Assembly: GCA_934538895.1 (NCBI GenBank)
Contig: CAKTCH010000039.1
Span: 1 to 10,077, forward strand
Source of the DNA: an uncultured Alphaproteobacteria bacterium
Lineage (GTDB): Bacteria > Pseudomonadota > Alphaproteobacteria > Micavibrionales > Micavibrionaceae
Direction: 5' to 3'
Length of the DNA: 10,077 nt
Each line of letters opens with the position of its first letter. Positions within the stretch are counted from its first letter, which is position 1. This document shows positions 1-6,020 of the stretch, piece by piece. The position numbers and the translations under genes are program-made. The notes under the pieces are model-generated. The model made no database searches, was not told where the DNA came from, and saw only the letters and a list, made by a program, of their open reading frames with translations.

Positions 1-131
1 ATACCGTCAACCGCCGGACGCAGATCGTGCATATTGGCGGCGCAGGACAGCAGTTGCGCGCCGGATTCACGCAAACGGCGCGCGGCGAATTCGTTAGCCA
101 AGTTGCGGGATACCCTGACTTCTTTGCTCAT
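1..131 (-). CDS. Partial unrecognised gene (N-terminal 43 codons)
   Basis: An open frame starts at the ATG complementary to 129-131 and runs off the left edge without a stop. It begins MSKEVRVSRNLANEFAARRL and continues through a Cys near residue 34 to an AVDG at the edge. The N-terminus is Arg/Ala-rich and probably helical, with no signal peptide or membrane segment. An in-frame ATG four codons upstream (141-143) is an alternative start; neither ATG has a clear Shine-Dalgarno sequence. It follows rnhA on the same strand with a 45-57 bp AT-rich gap, so it may be cotranscribed or have its own promoter. I do not recognise the family. The reading is supported only by the open frame, the strand continuity with rnhA and thrB, and GC-rich codon use. 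Confidence 0.45.
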   Translation of the reverse strand, partial: MSKEVRVSRNLANEFAARRLRESGAQLLSCAANMHDLRPAVDG

Positions 132-187
132 GGTATAAAACATTGTTATAAATTACGGAAAACTTCAAGAAAAAAGCTTCTTGCCCT

Positions 188-619
188 TCACCTTTTGGGA
201 ACGCCGGCACGGGCCAAGGCATCGGCCCGCTCATTCTCGGGGTGGCCGTCATGGCCGCGTACCCAGTGCATTTTGACATCGTGCCTGGCTAACTGTGCGT
301 CCAGCGCCTGCCAAAGGTCCTGATTTTTGATCCGGTCGGGCCAGCCTTTGCGCTTCCAGCCCGCCATCCATTCGGTGACGCCCTTTTGCACATATTGGCT
401 ATCAGTATAAAGATCGACGCGGCAGCGGCGTGACAAGGCTTCAAGACCTTTGATCACCGCCATCAATTCCATGCGGTTATTGGTGGTTTCACGCTCGCCG
501 CCGGAAAGCTCTTTCTCATGCCCGTTCCAGCGCAGGATCGTGCCCCAGCCACCCGGCCCCGGATTCCCGCTGCAAGCGCCGTCGGTATAAATCTCTACAT
601 GCTTCAAGGTTTCGTTCAT
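188..619 (-). CDS. rnhA: Ribonuclease HI
   Basis: RNase HI cleaves the RNA strand of RNA:DNA hybrids in the cytoplasm, removing primers and R-loops. The 143-residue protein spans the whole single-domain family length. The four carboxylates expected from E. coli RNase HI (D10, E48, D70, D134) are seen as D13 (YTDGACSGNPG), E51 (NNRMELMAV), D73 (LYTDSQYV) and D133 (ENERADAL). The active-site loop His is H123 in WVRGHDGHPENE. The basic handle region with its Trp-rich helix (residues about 81-103, EWMAGWKRKGWP) is present, so this is a complete bacterial type 1 enzyme. The start ATG (617-619) overlaps the thrB stop as ATGA, indicating translational coupling in a thrB-rnhA operon. No good Shine-Dalgarno lies upstream, which fits coupling. 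Confidence 0.97.
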   Translation of the reverse strand: MNETLKHVEIYTDGACSGNPGPGGWGTILRWNGHEKELSGGERETTNNRMELMAVIKGLEALSRRCRVDLYTDSQYVQKGVTEWMAGWKRKGWPDRIKNQDLWQALDAQLARHDVKMHWVRGHDGHPENERADALARAGVPKR

Positions 620-1578
620 GTCAGTACAGGCAGGCTTTCATGCTGGTGATATTTAAGGCGCGCGACATAGGCCAGAGGATCGTGCGGTTTCACGAAGCTG
701 CGCGAATCGTGAAACACCCGGTCATGAAGGCGCGTCATCAGAAAACGCATAGAAGCCCCGCGCAGTAGAACCGGCATGGCGCTTTTCTCCGCAAGGGAAA
801 GGGAGCGAACCGATTCATAGCCGTTCATAAGCGCGCGGCAATAATCAGGCCGGAATTTGTAATCCTGATCGAAACACCACGCGTTGATGACGATGGCAAG
901 ATCATAGGCCAGCATATCGGTGGCCGCATAATAAAAATCGATAATGGCGCTCACACGGTCGTCGCGGAAAAAAACGTTATCGGGAAAAATATCGGCATGA
1001 ATGGCCCCATGCGGCAGATTCCGCGGCCAGTACTGTGCAAGATAAGCCAGTTCGTCATCAATCAGCCGTGCCAGCCCGGCTTGCACGCCATCGGCCTTAG
1101 CGCGCGTCTTATCGGCGAGCGCGCCCCACCCCGCCAGCGAAAGCGGATTATCGCGTACCAACGTAAAATCGGCTGCGGCCAGATGCATCCGGGCGACGAA
1201 TCCGCCTAAATCTTCGCAATGCACGGGCTTTAACGCCGCCGGATTCAGGCACGCCCCCTCCAGATAAGGAAACAAGGCCGCGGGCTTCCCCGCCACGATT
1301 ATCGACGATTCGTTCCGCTTGTTCAGAATCGGCCCCGGACAGGGAATGCCCTTGTTCGCCAGATGATCGGTATAGGCAAAGAAAAAAGGCAGGGCATCGG
1401 CGCTCGTGCGTTGCTCATAGACCGTCAGAATCAAATGCGCACCCTTGTGCGTCCGGACATGAAAATTGGAATTCTGTATCCCTTCGAGAATGCCCACATG
1501 CGACTCATAATCACCGGCATCGTAATCGGCGAGAATATGGCGCACCTGCGCTTCGGTAAGAGGAGTAAAAACAGCCAT
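616..1578 (-). CDS. thrB: Homoserine kinase, type II (APH-fold ThrB)
   Basis: Phosphorylates L-homoserine to O-phosphohomoserine with ATP, the penultimate step of threonine synthesis. The protein (320 aa) begins MAVFTPL, close to the usual MAVYT start of alphaproteobacterial ThrB, which supports this ATG although no Shine-Dalgarno is visible. It has the aminoglycoside-phosphotransferase/choline-kinase fold rather than the GHMP fold of E. coli ThrB. The nucleotide-binding loop lies near residues 30-43 (LEGIQNSNFHVRT). The Brenner motif HxDxxxxN is H194-A-D196-IFPD-N201, and the metal-binding Asp is D214 in IIDFYYAATD. The family-typical LPHGAIHADIFPDNVFF segment is intact. It overlaps rnhA by 4 nt. 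In many relatives ispH lies directly upstream; here about 2.2 kb of other sequence intervenes, so thrB must use a promoter in 1579-1690 or further upstream. Confidence 0.95.
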   Translation of the reverse strand: MAVFTPLTEAQVRHILADYDAGDYESHVGILEGIQNSNFHVRTHKGAHLILTVYEQRTSADALPFFFAYTDHLANKGIPCPGPILNKRNESSIIVAGKPAALFPYLEGACLNPAALKPVHCEDLGGFVARMHLAAADFTLVRDNPLSLAGWGALADKTRAKADGVQAGLARLIDDELAYLAQYWPRNLPHGAIHADIFPDNVFFRDDRVSAIIDFYYAATDMLAYDLAIVINAWCFDQDYKFRPDYCRALMNGYESVRSLSLAEKSAMPVLLRGASMRFLMTRLHDRVFHDSRSFVKPHDPLAYVARLKYHQHESLPVLT

Positions 1579-1614
1579 GCGCTATTAGAGGATATGAATC
1601 CGGTAAGGGTCAAG

Positions 1615-1629
1615 TCAGGATTTTCCTGA
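1615..1629. repeat. Small perfect inverted repeat upstream of thrB
   Basis: TCAGGA-TTT-TCCTGA is a perfect 6-bp inverted repeat with a 3-base spacer, 36 bp upstream of the thrB start in the gap between divergent genes. It could be an operator half-site pair or part of a decayed intergenic repeat: the bases after it (about 1629-1660, ending CTGGGATGACA) loosely resemble the common GGATTCCCGC...GGGAATGAC type of element. A 6-bp stem can arise by chance. Confidence 0.3.
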
Positions 1630-1690
1630 ATCCGCCACCTCCGGCTGCGCCTGGGATGACAACCGGAGATTATTATGGCAGGATAAGCGC

Positions 1691-2164
1691 ATGTTAGGCA
1701 TCACGTCATTTATTCAGTGGATGGAACTGGGCAGTTATATCGCCACGGTATTCGGCATTCCTTTCGCCATCATGGTGTTCATCCATCAGGAACGCAAGGA
1801 ACGCCGCATCGAGCAGCAGGAAATTTACGACAAACTGATGGGCCACTACACAGAGATTCAGGATAAGCTTTTCGAATTCCCCGAACTCGACCTGCACAGC
1901 AATCCGATCTTCGACCCTGAAGACGCCCGCCGCCAATACATCCTGTACGAAATGGTGGTGTCACTTTTCGAGCGCAGCTTCATCCTGCTCTACGGCGAAG
2001 ACGACCCGGAATATAAGCGCATGTGGAACTCATGGGTGGACTATATTAAAGACTGGCTGAGAAAACCGAACTTCCAGGCCGCCCTGCCCCGCTTGATGGA
2101 AGGCGAAGACGCCGACTTCGTCGCTTATATGGCGCAATTATCGGGGCAGGATCTGAAGCCCTAG
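1691..2164 (+). CDS. Unknown small protein with one N-terminal membrane helix
   Basis: I do not recognise this 157-residue protein. Residues about 13-31 (LGSYIATVFGIPFAIMVFI) form one hydrophobic helix followed at once by a basic stretch (HQERKERRIEQQ). By the positive-inside rule the N-terminus would be outside and the rest cytoplasmic. Residues about 33-60 are highly charged and probably a long helix. The remainder is acidic and rich in Trp, Tyr and Phe (residues about 80-150, with YILYEMVVSLFERSFILLYG and a W-x-x-YI-x-x-W pattern), which suggests a helical domain. AGGA at 1680-1683, 7 nt before the ATG, supports the start. It lies divergent to thrB and upstream of the AT-rich gap before the ATPase gene, in a segment that separates ispH from thrB. 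No catalytic motif is visible; a membrane-anchored regulatory or accessory role is only a guess. Confidence 0.8.
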   Translation: MLGITSFIQWMELGSYIATVFGIPFAIMVFIHQERKERRIEQQEIYDKLMGHYTEIQDKLFEFPELDLHSNPIFDPEDARRQYILYEMVVSLFERSFILLYGEDDPEYKRMWNSWVDYIKDWLRKPNFQAALPRLMEGEDADFVAYMAQLSGQDLKP

Positions 2165-2165
2165 A

Positions 2166-2183
2166 AAAGGCGGCTCAGCCTTT
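2166..2183 (+). terminator. Weak hairpin after the small membrane protein gene
   Basis: AAAGGC-GGCTCA-GCCTTT forms a perfect 6-bp stem with a 6-base loop, starting just after the TAG at 2162-2164. No T-run follows directly (CACCACCC comes next), so it is at best a weak or Rho-assisted terminator. Confidence 0.3.
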
Positions 2184-2220
2184 CACCACCCTTTCGGGTA
2201 TCATGATTAACTATTTTGTC

Positions 2221-2380
2221 TTCATACATATTTATAATTATATATCAATTAGTTAGAATAAAATATCTCAGATAATTTATATCAAAAATATATTTTTTAC
2301 GATTATATATTTATACTTTTTACGAATTTATATTTTGATTTTTTTGAGTTTTCTAATTATAAAATATTGGAACATATAGT
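2221..2380. promoter_or_regulatory. Extremely AT-rich leader of the ATPase gene
   Basis: Only 22 of these 160 bases are G or C (about 14%), in a window whose genes are mostly well above 50% GC. The stretch has no convincing reading frame. Within it are two copies of TTTTTACGA (2294-2302 and 2317-2325), 23 bp apart start to start, with similar AT sequence after each, and two copies of TATATCA (2241-2247 and 2278-2284). It is likely the promoter and regulatory region of the downstream ATPase gene, and a probable target for H-NS-like or IHF/HU-like proteins. That role is inferred from composition alone. Confidence 0.6.
2335..2363 (+). promoter_or_regulatory. Candidate sigma-70 promoter for the ATPase gene
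   Basis: TTGATT (2335-2340) and TATAAA (2358-2363) are separated by exactly 17 bp and point toward the ATG at 2393, giving a leader of about 20-25 nt. Matches of this kind are easy to find by chance in such AT-rich DNA, so this is a candidate only. Confidence 0.4.
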
Positions 2381-2392
2381 GAAAGAATTCCG

Positions 2393-3670
2393 ATGCGAAA
2401 ACCCTATGCCCGCTGGCAAGAAGAGACGATCAAAAAAGCCCTGACCAAACGCCGCGTAGTTATTTTGGCCGGACCGCGCCAATGCGGGAAAACCACCCTC
2501 GTCAAAGACTTCAAACGCCCAAGTGCGCTTTATTATACCTTAGATGATTCCCTGCTTTTAAATGCCGCTTTGAATGACCCTAAAGGTTTTATACGGCATG
2601 AAAATGAGCTGATGATCATCGATGAGATACAGCGTGCGCCCATCTTGCTGCCGGCCATCAAGAAAGACGTTGATGAAAACCAAAAACTTGGCCGTTTCTT
2701 GCTGACTGGTTCGGCCGATATTCAATCACTCCCTGGCGTTACGGAATCGCTGGCCGGACGGGTGAGCAAGATTCGCCTGCGCCCGCTGGCGCTGGGGGAG
2801 ATATACGGCACACGGCCTCATTTTCTGGAACGCGCGTTCCGGCAAGAATTCAAGGCCAGGCAACCTTTTCGAGCAGGCATGAGCGCCGCGGGTGATGCCC
2901 TGGATGCATCCTGGGATAAAGATATGTATTTGTCCGAAGCCTTTCGCGGCGGATATCCAGAAGCACGCGGCTTTGATGATGAAAAAGACTGGCGGGGCTG
3001 GCACAAGGATTACATCAACGCCCTGCTGGAGCGTGACCTGAAGGACATCACACTGATAAGGCGCAAGGCAGGCATGGAAAAGCTGATCACGGCTCTGGCG
3101 GCCTGGTCGTCAAAATTCATGAACATTAATTCTATCGGCACAGGTCTTTCGATCACACGTCCGACGATTGAAAGTTACATCAACGCTCTGGAGGCTTTGT
3201 ATATAGTTGAGCGTATCCCTGCGTGGCACAAGACAGATTATGCCCGTGTCAGTGGACAAGACAAGCTGTTCATGACGGATACGGGCATGATGGCAGCATT
3301 ACTGCGCTGGCGGTTCCAGCGCGTGCGCATGGACGGGGATATGAATGGAAAGCTGCTGGAGACGTTTGTGTTCAATCAGCTGTCAGCACATCTGGATGTT
3401 CATAAGAGCGATTATGAATTGACCCATTATCGAGATGGCGATAAACGCGAGGTGGATTTTATCGTCGAGCGCGAAGATGGCGCTATTCTCGGTATTGAAG
3501 TCAAAGCCGCTTCTGTCATTGATAAATCTGCATTCAAGCACCTTATCTGGTTCCGCAATAACATAGCGGGAAAAAGAGATTTCATAGGTATTGTTCTTTA
3601 TACCGGTGAGCATGTGGCCTCATTCGGTGACGGCCTGTGGGCTGTCCCGATGAGCAGCCTTTGGACATAG
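2393..3670 (+). CDS. AAA-type ATPase, ATP-binding/DUF4143 family
   Basis: A 425-residue protein of the widespread but poorly understood AAA_14 plus DUF4143 architecture. Walker A is G27-PRQCGK-T34, Walker B is LMIID77-E78-IQRAP, and a sensor-like LLTGSA sits at 103-108, followed by the family-typical ESLAGR (118-123) and RLRPLALGEI. The C-terminal half carries the DUF4143 pattern (SYINALEALYIVERIPAW, then KLFMTDTGMMAALL). It ends in a PD-(D/E)xK-like signature: REVD355-FIV, then IE369-V-K371. It is about the usual family length and looks intact. The leader is only about 14% GC, and sampled lines of the gene run at about 43-55% GC against about 70% in a sampled ispH line, which suggests acquisition. 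The biological role is not established; some annotators call it a predicted ATPase or archaeal-like ATPase. GAAAG just before the ATG is a weak Shine-Dalgarno. Confidence 0.92.
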   Translation: MRKPYARWQEETIKKALTKRRVVILAGPRQCGKTTLVKDFKRPSALYYTLDDSLLLNAALNDPKGFIRHENELMIIDEIQRAPILLPAIKKDVDENQKLGRFLLTGSADIQSLPGVTESLAGRVSKIRLRPLALGEIYGTRPHFLERAFRQEFKARQPFRAGMSAAGDALDASWDKDMYLSEAFRGGYPEARGFDDEKDWRGWHKDYINALLERDLKDITLIRRKAGMEKLITALAAWSSKFMNINSIGTGLSITRPTIESYINALEALYIVERIPAWHKTDYARVSGQDKLFMTDTGMMAALLRWRFQRVRMDGDMNGKLLETFVFNQLSAHLDVHKSDYELTHYRDGDKREVDFIVEREDGAILGIEVKAASVIDKSAFKHLIWFRNNIAGKRDFIGIVLYTGEHVASFGDGLWAVPMSSLWT

Positions 3671-3824
3671 AATGTGGATAAATACAGATGTTCGAATTCT
3701 GGATGGTTACCAAATCCTTGAAAAGTCTGGTGGCACATTTTTTCATTTTATTACAATATATTAATGAATATTTTGATAAGTTGGAATGATGCTTTTCTGT
3801 ACACCTTCGTCACGACAAGAAATC
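3671..3824. other. AT-rich gap between ATPase gene and ispH
   Basis: This 154-bp convergent intergenic stretch is AT-rich, most strongly at about 3735-3780. I found no convincing terminator hairpin with a T-run for either flanking gene, no open frame and no RNA gene. Together with the AT-rich leader at 2221-2380 it brackets the ATPase gene. Confidence 0.5.
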
Positions 3825-4775
3825 TTAAGCCGCCGTCAGAACGCCCGGCACTTTGAAGGTCACGTTCTCATCGACGATACGGATCTCTTCGACCTTGACG
3901 TTGAAACGCGCCCTGGCCGCATCGATCACTTCGTCGATCAGTACGTCCGGCGCGGAAGCGCCCGCGCTTAAACCCAGTACCTTCACACCCGCGAACCATT
4001 GCCAATCGATGTCTGACGCACGCTGCACCAGTAGCGCCTTGTCGCAGCCATGGTTCTTCGCTACCTCGACCAGACGGTTGGAATTGGAAGAGTTCGGCGC
4101 GCCGATCACCATGAACGCCTCGCATTTTTCTGCAATCGCTTTCACCGCCGCCTGACGGTTGGTTGTGGCATAACAAATATCTTCCTTATGCGGGCCTTCG
4201 ATGTGCGGGAAACGCTGTTTCAACGCCTCGACCACAGCTGCCGTATCATCCACAGACAAAGTCGTCTGTGTGCAATAGGCCAGATTATTTTCATCGGCAA
4301 CGCCAAGCGCCGCGACATCTTCCACCGTTTCAATCAAAACCACCGCGCCGGGCGGCAATTGCCCCATCGTGCCGATCACTTCCGGATGCCCGTTATGCCC
4401 GATCAGCACGATCTGGCGGCCATTCTTAAAATGGCGCTCAGCCTCGCGATGCACTTTGCTGACCAGCGGGCATGTCGCGTCGATGAAAAACATTTCACGC
4501 GCTTTCGCGGTATCCGGCACAGTCTTCGGCACGCCATGCGCCGAGAAAATCACCGGGCGCCCGTCATCGGGAATCTCGTCCAGTTCCTCAACGAACACCG
4601 CGCCCTTTGCTTTCAGGCCATCGACGACATAGCGATTATGGACAATCTCATGCCGGACATACACAGGCGCGCCGTACTTCGCCAGCGCCAGTTCAACGAT
4701 CTGGATAGCGCGGTCGACCCCGGCGCAAAAGCCCCGCGGCGCCGCCAGGAGAATGGTAAGGTCTTGTTTTTCCAT
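3825..4775 (-). CDS. ispH: 4-hydroxy-3-methylbut-2-enyl diphosphate reductase
   Basis: Last enzyme of the MEP isoprenoid pathway. It is a cytoplasmic [4Fe-4S] protein that reduces HMBPP to IPP and DMAPP. The three cluster cysteines are present: C17 (PRGFCAGVDRA), C102 (DATCPLVSKVH) and C201 (EDICYATTNRQ). The substrate-binding residues known in E. coli are also present: H46 (HEIVHNRYVV), H80 (SAHG), and H130 and E132 (GHPEV). TTNRQ and the later APNSSNSNRL motif complete the site. At 316 aa it has full family length. On the minus strand, TTATATAA (4781-4788) lies only a few bases upstream of the ATG and could be a -10 element, which would imply a very short or absent leader; this is uncertain. 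It is separated from thrB by two plus-strand genes, unlike the common ispH-thrB-rnhA order. Confidence 0.97.
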   Translation of the reverse strand: MEKQDLTILLAAPRGFCAGVDRAIQIVELALAKYGAPVYVRHEIVHNRYVVDGLKAKGAVFVEELDEIPDDGRPVIFSAHGVPKTVPDTAKAREMFFIDATCPLVSKVHREAERHFKNGRQIVLIGHNGHPEVIGTMGQLPPGAVVLIETVEDVAALGVADENNLAYCTQTTLSVDDTAAVVEALKQRFPHIEGPHKEDICYATTNRQAAVKAIAEKCEAFMVIGAPNSSNSNRLVEVAKNHGCDKALLVQRASDIDWQWFAGVKVLGLSAGASAPDVLIDEVIDAARARFNVKVEEIRIVDENVTFKVPGVLTAA

Positions 4776-4887
4776 GCCCTTTATATAAGGCAGAAGCCGG
4801 GGAAAAGCCAGCCTTTCGCGCAGGATGGCCCTTGCGCGGAATGGCCGCCTATTTTATGGTCATCCCATTCAATTTTCAGGCAATTCC

Positions 4888-4894
4888 GGCGAGG
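4888..4894 (+). promoter_or_regulatory. Ribosome binding site deciding the lipoprotein start
   Basis: GGCGAGG ends 5 nt before the ATG at 4900. This selects the internal Met rather than the upstream in-frame ATG at 4825, and the chosen Met is also the first residue of a proper lipoprotein signal peptide. Confidence 0.75.
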
Positions 4895-4899
4895 CTTCC

Positions 4900-5979
4900 A
4901 TGCGCGTAATACGCAATATCGTTTATCTGGGCACTGTTTCCGTCGCGGCACTGTCGCTGACGGCCTGCGAAACCATGAAAAAAGCCGGCGACACGATCAC
5001 CGCGATCGATGTGCCGTTCTATGGCGACGACAAAGTGGAAGCGCAGGAAGGCCTCGTGATGGCCAAAACGGATGGCTGCCCGCAGGTGGCCGTCGTCGAA
5101 GATCTGAAAAGCCTGACCCAGTTCGAAATCCCGTCCGCCCCGACACCGGGCGAGAAAATTTCCAGCGTCGCCATGACAGGTCTGGATACGAAATGCGCGG
5201 TGACCGATAAAACCGTGGCCGTGGATATCAGCTTGCGCTTTGACGGTTATCTCGGCCCGCAAGCAGCGGAGTGGCAGGCGCAAAGCCGCAGCTTCGCCTA
5301 CCCTTACTTCATCGCCGTCACAACGCCGACGGGGGAAATCCTTTCCAAGGAAGTATTTGCCGCGACCATCCGTTATGACGCCGGAGAAACCGCCATCACG
5401 CAACAGGAAAAAACCCGCCAGGTCATTCCTCTGCGCGAAGACGCGAAGCCGGGCCAGTATGAAATCCTGATCGGCTTTCAGCTTACGGAAGACGAACTGA
5501 ACTATGCGCGCATGATGGCCTCCCAGCCCGCGCCGGAAACCGCAGCCTATAACATGGCGCCGGAAGCCAAAGCCACACCCGTATATCCGGAAGTGAAAGC
5601 AGTGCCGGCGACGCCGGTTGTCGCGACACCTATCGCCGCCGCGCCGGCAGCAGTCCCGGCAACCGTTCCCGCCCCCGTGGCAACGCCCGTAGCTGCACAA
5701 ACGCCGGTAACGCCGCCCGCGCCTGTACCGACTACGACAGACGGCAGCATGTCAGCCGCGCCGACCAGCGGCGAAGTGATTCAGGAATCGCCCAAGCCCG
5801 TTTCTGAAACCGTGACGCCGGCGCAAACCGCGCCGAATCCGGCAGACTCCGCCGCGCAGGAACCGGCGGCCGAAGGCACGGCCCCGGCAGCAACGCCCGC
5901 CGCTGTCAATCCGTATGCGCCGCCGCCTACGCAGATCATCCGCATCAAGCCCGACGGCTCGGTCGAAAAGAAACAGTAA
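4900..5979 (+). CDS. Outer-membrane-type lipoprotein with Ala/Pro-rich tail
   Basis: The 359-residue product begins MRVIRNIVYLGTVSVAALSL, a type II signal peptide with lipobox L20-T-A-C23. Residue +2 is Glu, not Asp, which by the Lol rule favours the outer membrane. Residues about 45-200 look like a compact periplasmic domain of beta-strands (DISLRFDGYLG, YPYFIAVTTPTGEIL, GQYEILIGFQL), with C60 and C99 available for a disulfide. From about residue 207 to 345 the chain is a low-complexity tail of Ala, Pro, Thr and Val. It ends in a more ordered segment, PTQIIRIKPDGSVEKKQ. The tail could span the periplasm or cross the peptidoglycan. I do not recognise the globular domain by name. A longer frame from 4825 is open but lacks a signal peptide and ribosome binding site. 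The gene is divergent from ispH and convergent with the AGE gene. Confidence 0.88.
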   Translation: MRVIRNIVYLGTVSVAALSLTACETMKKAGDTITAIDVPFYGDDKVEAQEGLVMAKTDGCPQVAVVEDLKSLTQFEIPSAPTPGEKISSVAMTGLDTKCAVTDKTVAVDISLRFDGYLGPQAAEWQAQSRSFAYPYFIAVTTPTGEILSKEVFAATIRYDAGETAITQQEKTRQVIPLREDAKPGQYEILIGFQLTEDELNYARMMASQPAPETAAYNMAPEAKATPVYPEVKAVPATPVVATPIAAAPAAVPATVPAPVATPVAAQTPVTPPAPVPTTTDGSMSAAPTSGEVIQESPKPVSETVTPAQTAPNPADSAAQEPAAEGTAPAATPAAVNPYAPPPTQIIRIKPDGSVEKKQ

Positions 5980-6020
5980 ACCCTGTCCCGTCATTGCAAA
6001 CATGGCGATGATGTTTCGGA

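Noticed and set aside
166..183. CAAGAA/TTCTTG hairpin after rnhA as a terminator
   Set aside because: The 6-bp stem is AT-rich and weak, with no clear T-run after it on the minus strand, so it is not a persuasive intrinsic terminator.
2165..3824. Insertion sequence or integron around the ATPase gene
   Set aside because: I found no terminal inverted repeats, target duplication, transposase or integrase. Only composition and position suggest transfer.
4825..4899. Longer start for the lipoprotein gene
   Set aside because: The added 25 residues precede a perfect lipoprotein signal peptide and lack a ribosome binding site, while GGCGAGG directly precedes the internal ATG.
4050..5210. A 386-codon plus-strand open frame
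   Set aside because: It runs antisense through most of ispH and out of frame into the lipoprotein gene, both strongly supported. The translation is Arg/His-rich with no family signature, as expected for a shadow of GC-rich genes.
4876..5700. A 274-codon minus-strand frame rich in Gly, Arg, Cys and His
   Set aside because: It is antisense to the lipoprotein gene. The odd composition is what the complement of an Ala/Pro/Val-rich coding region gives.
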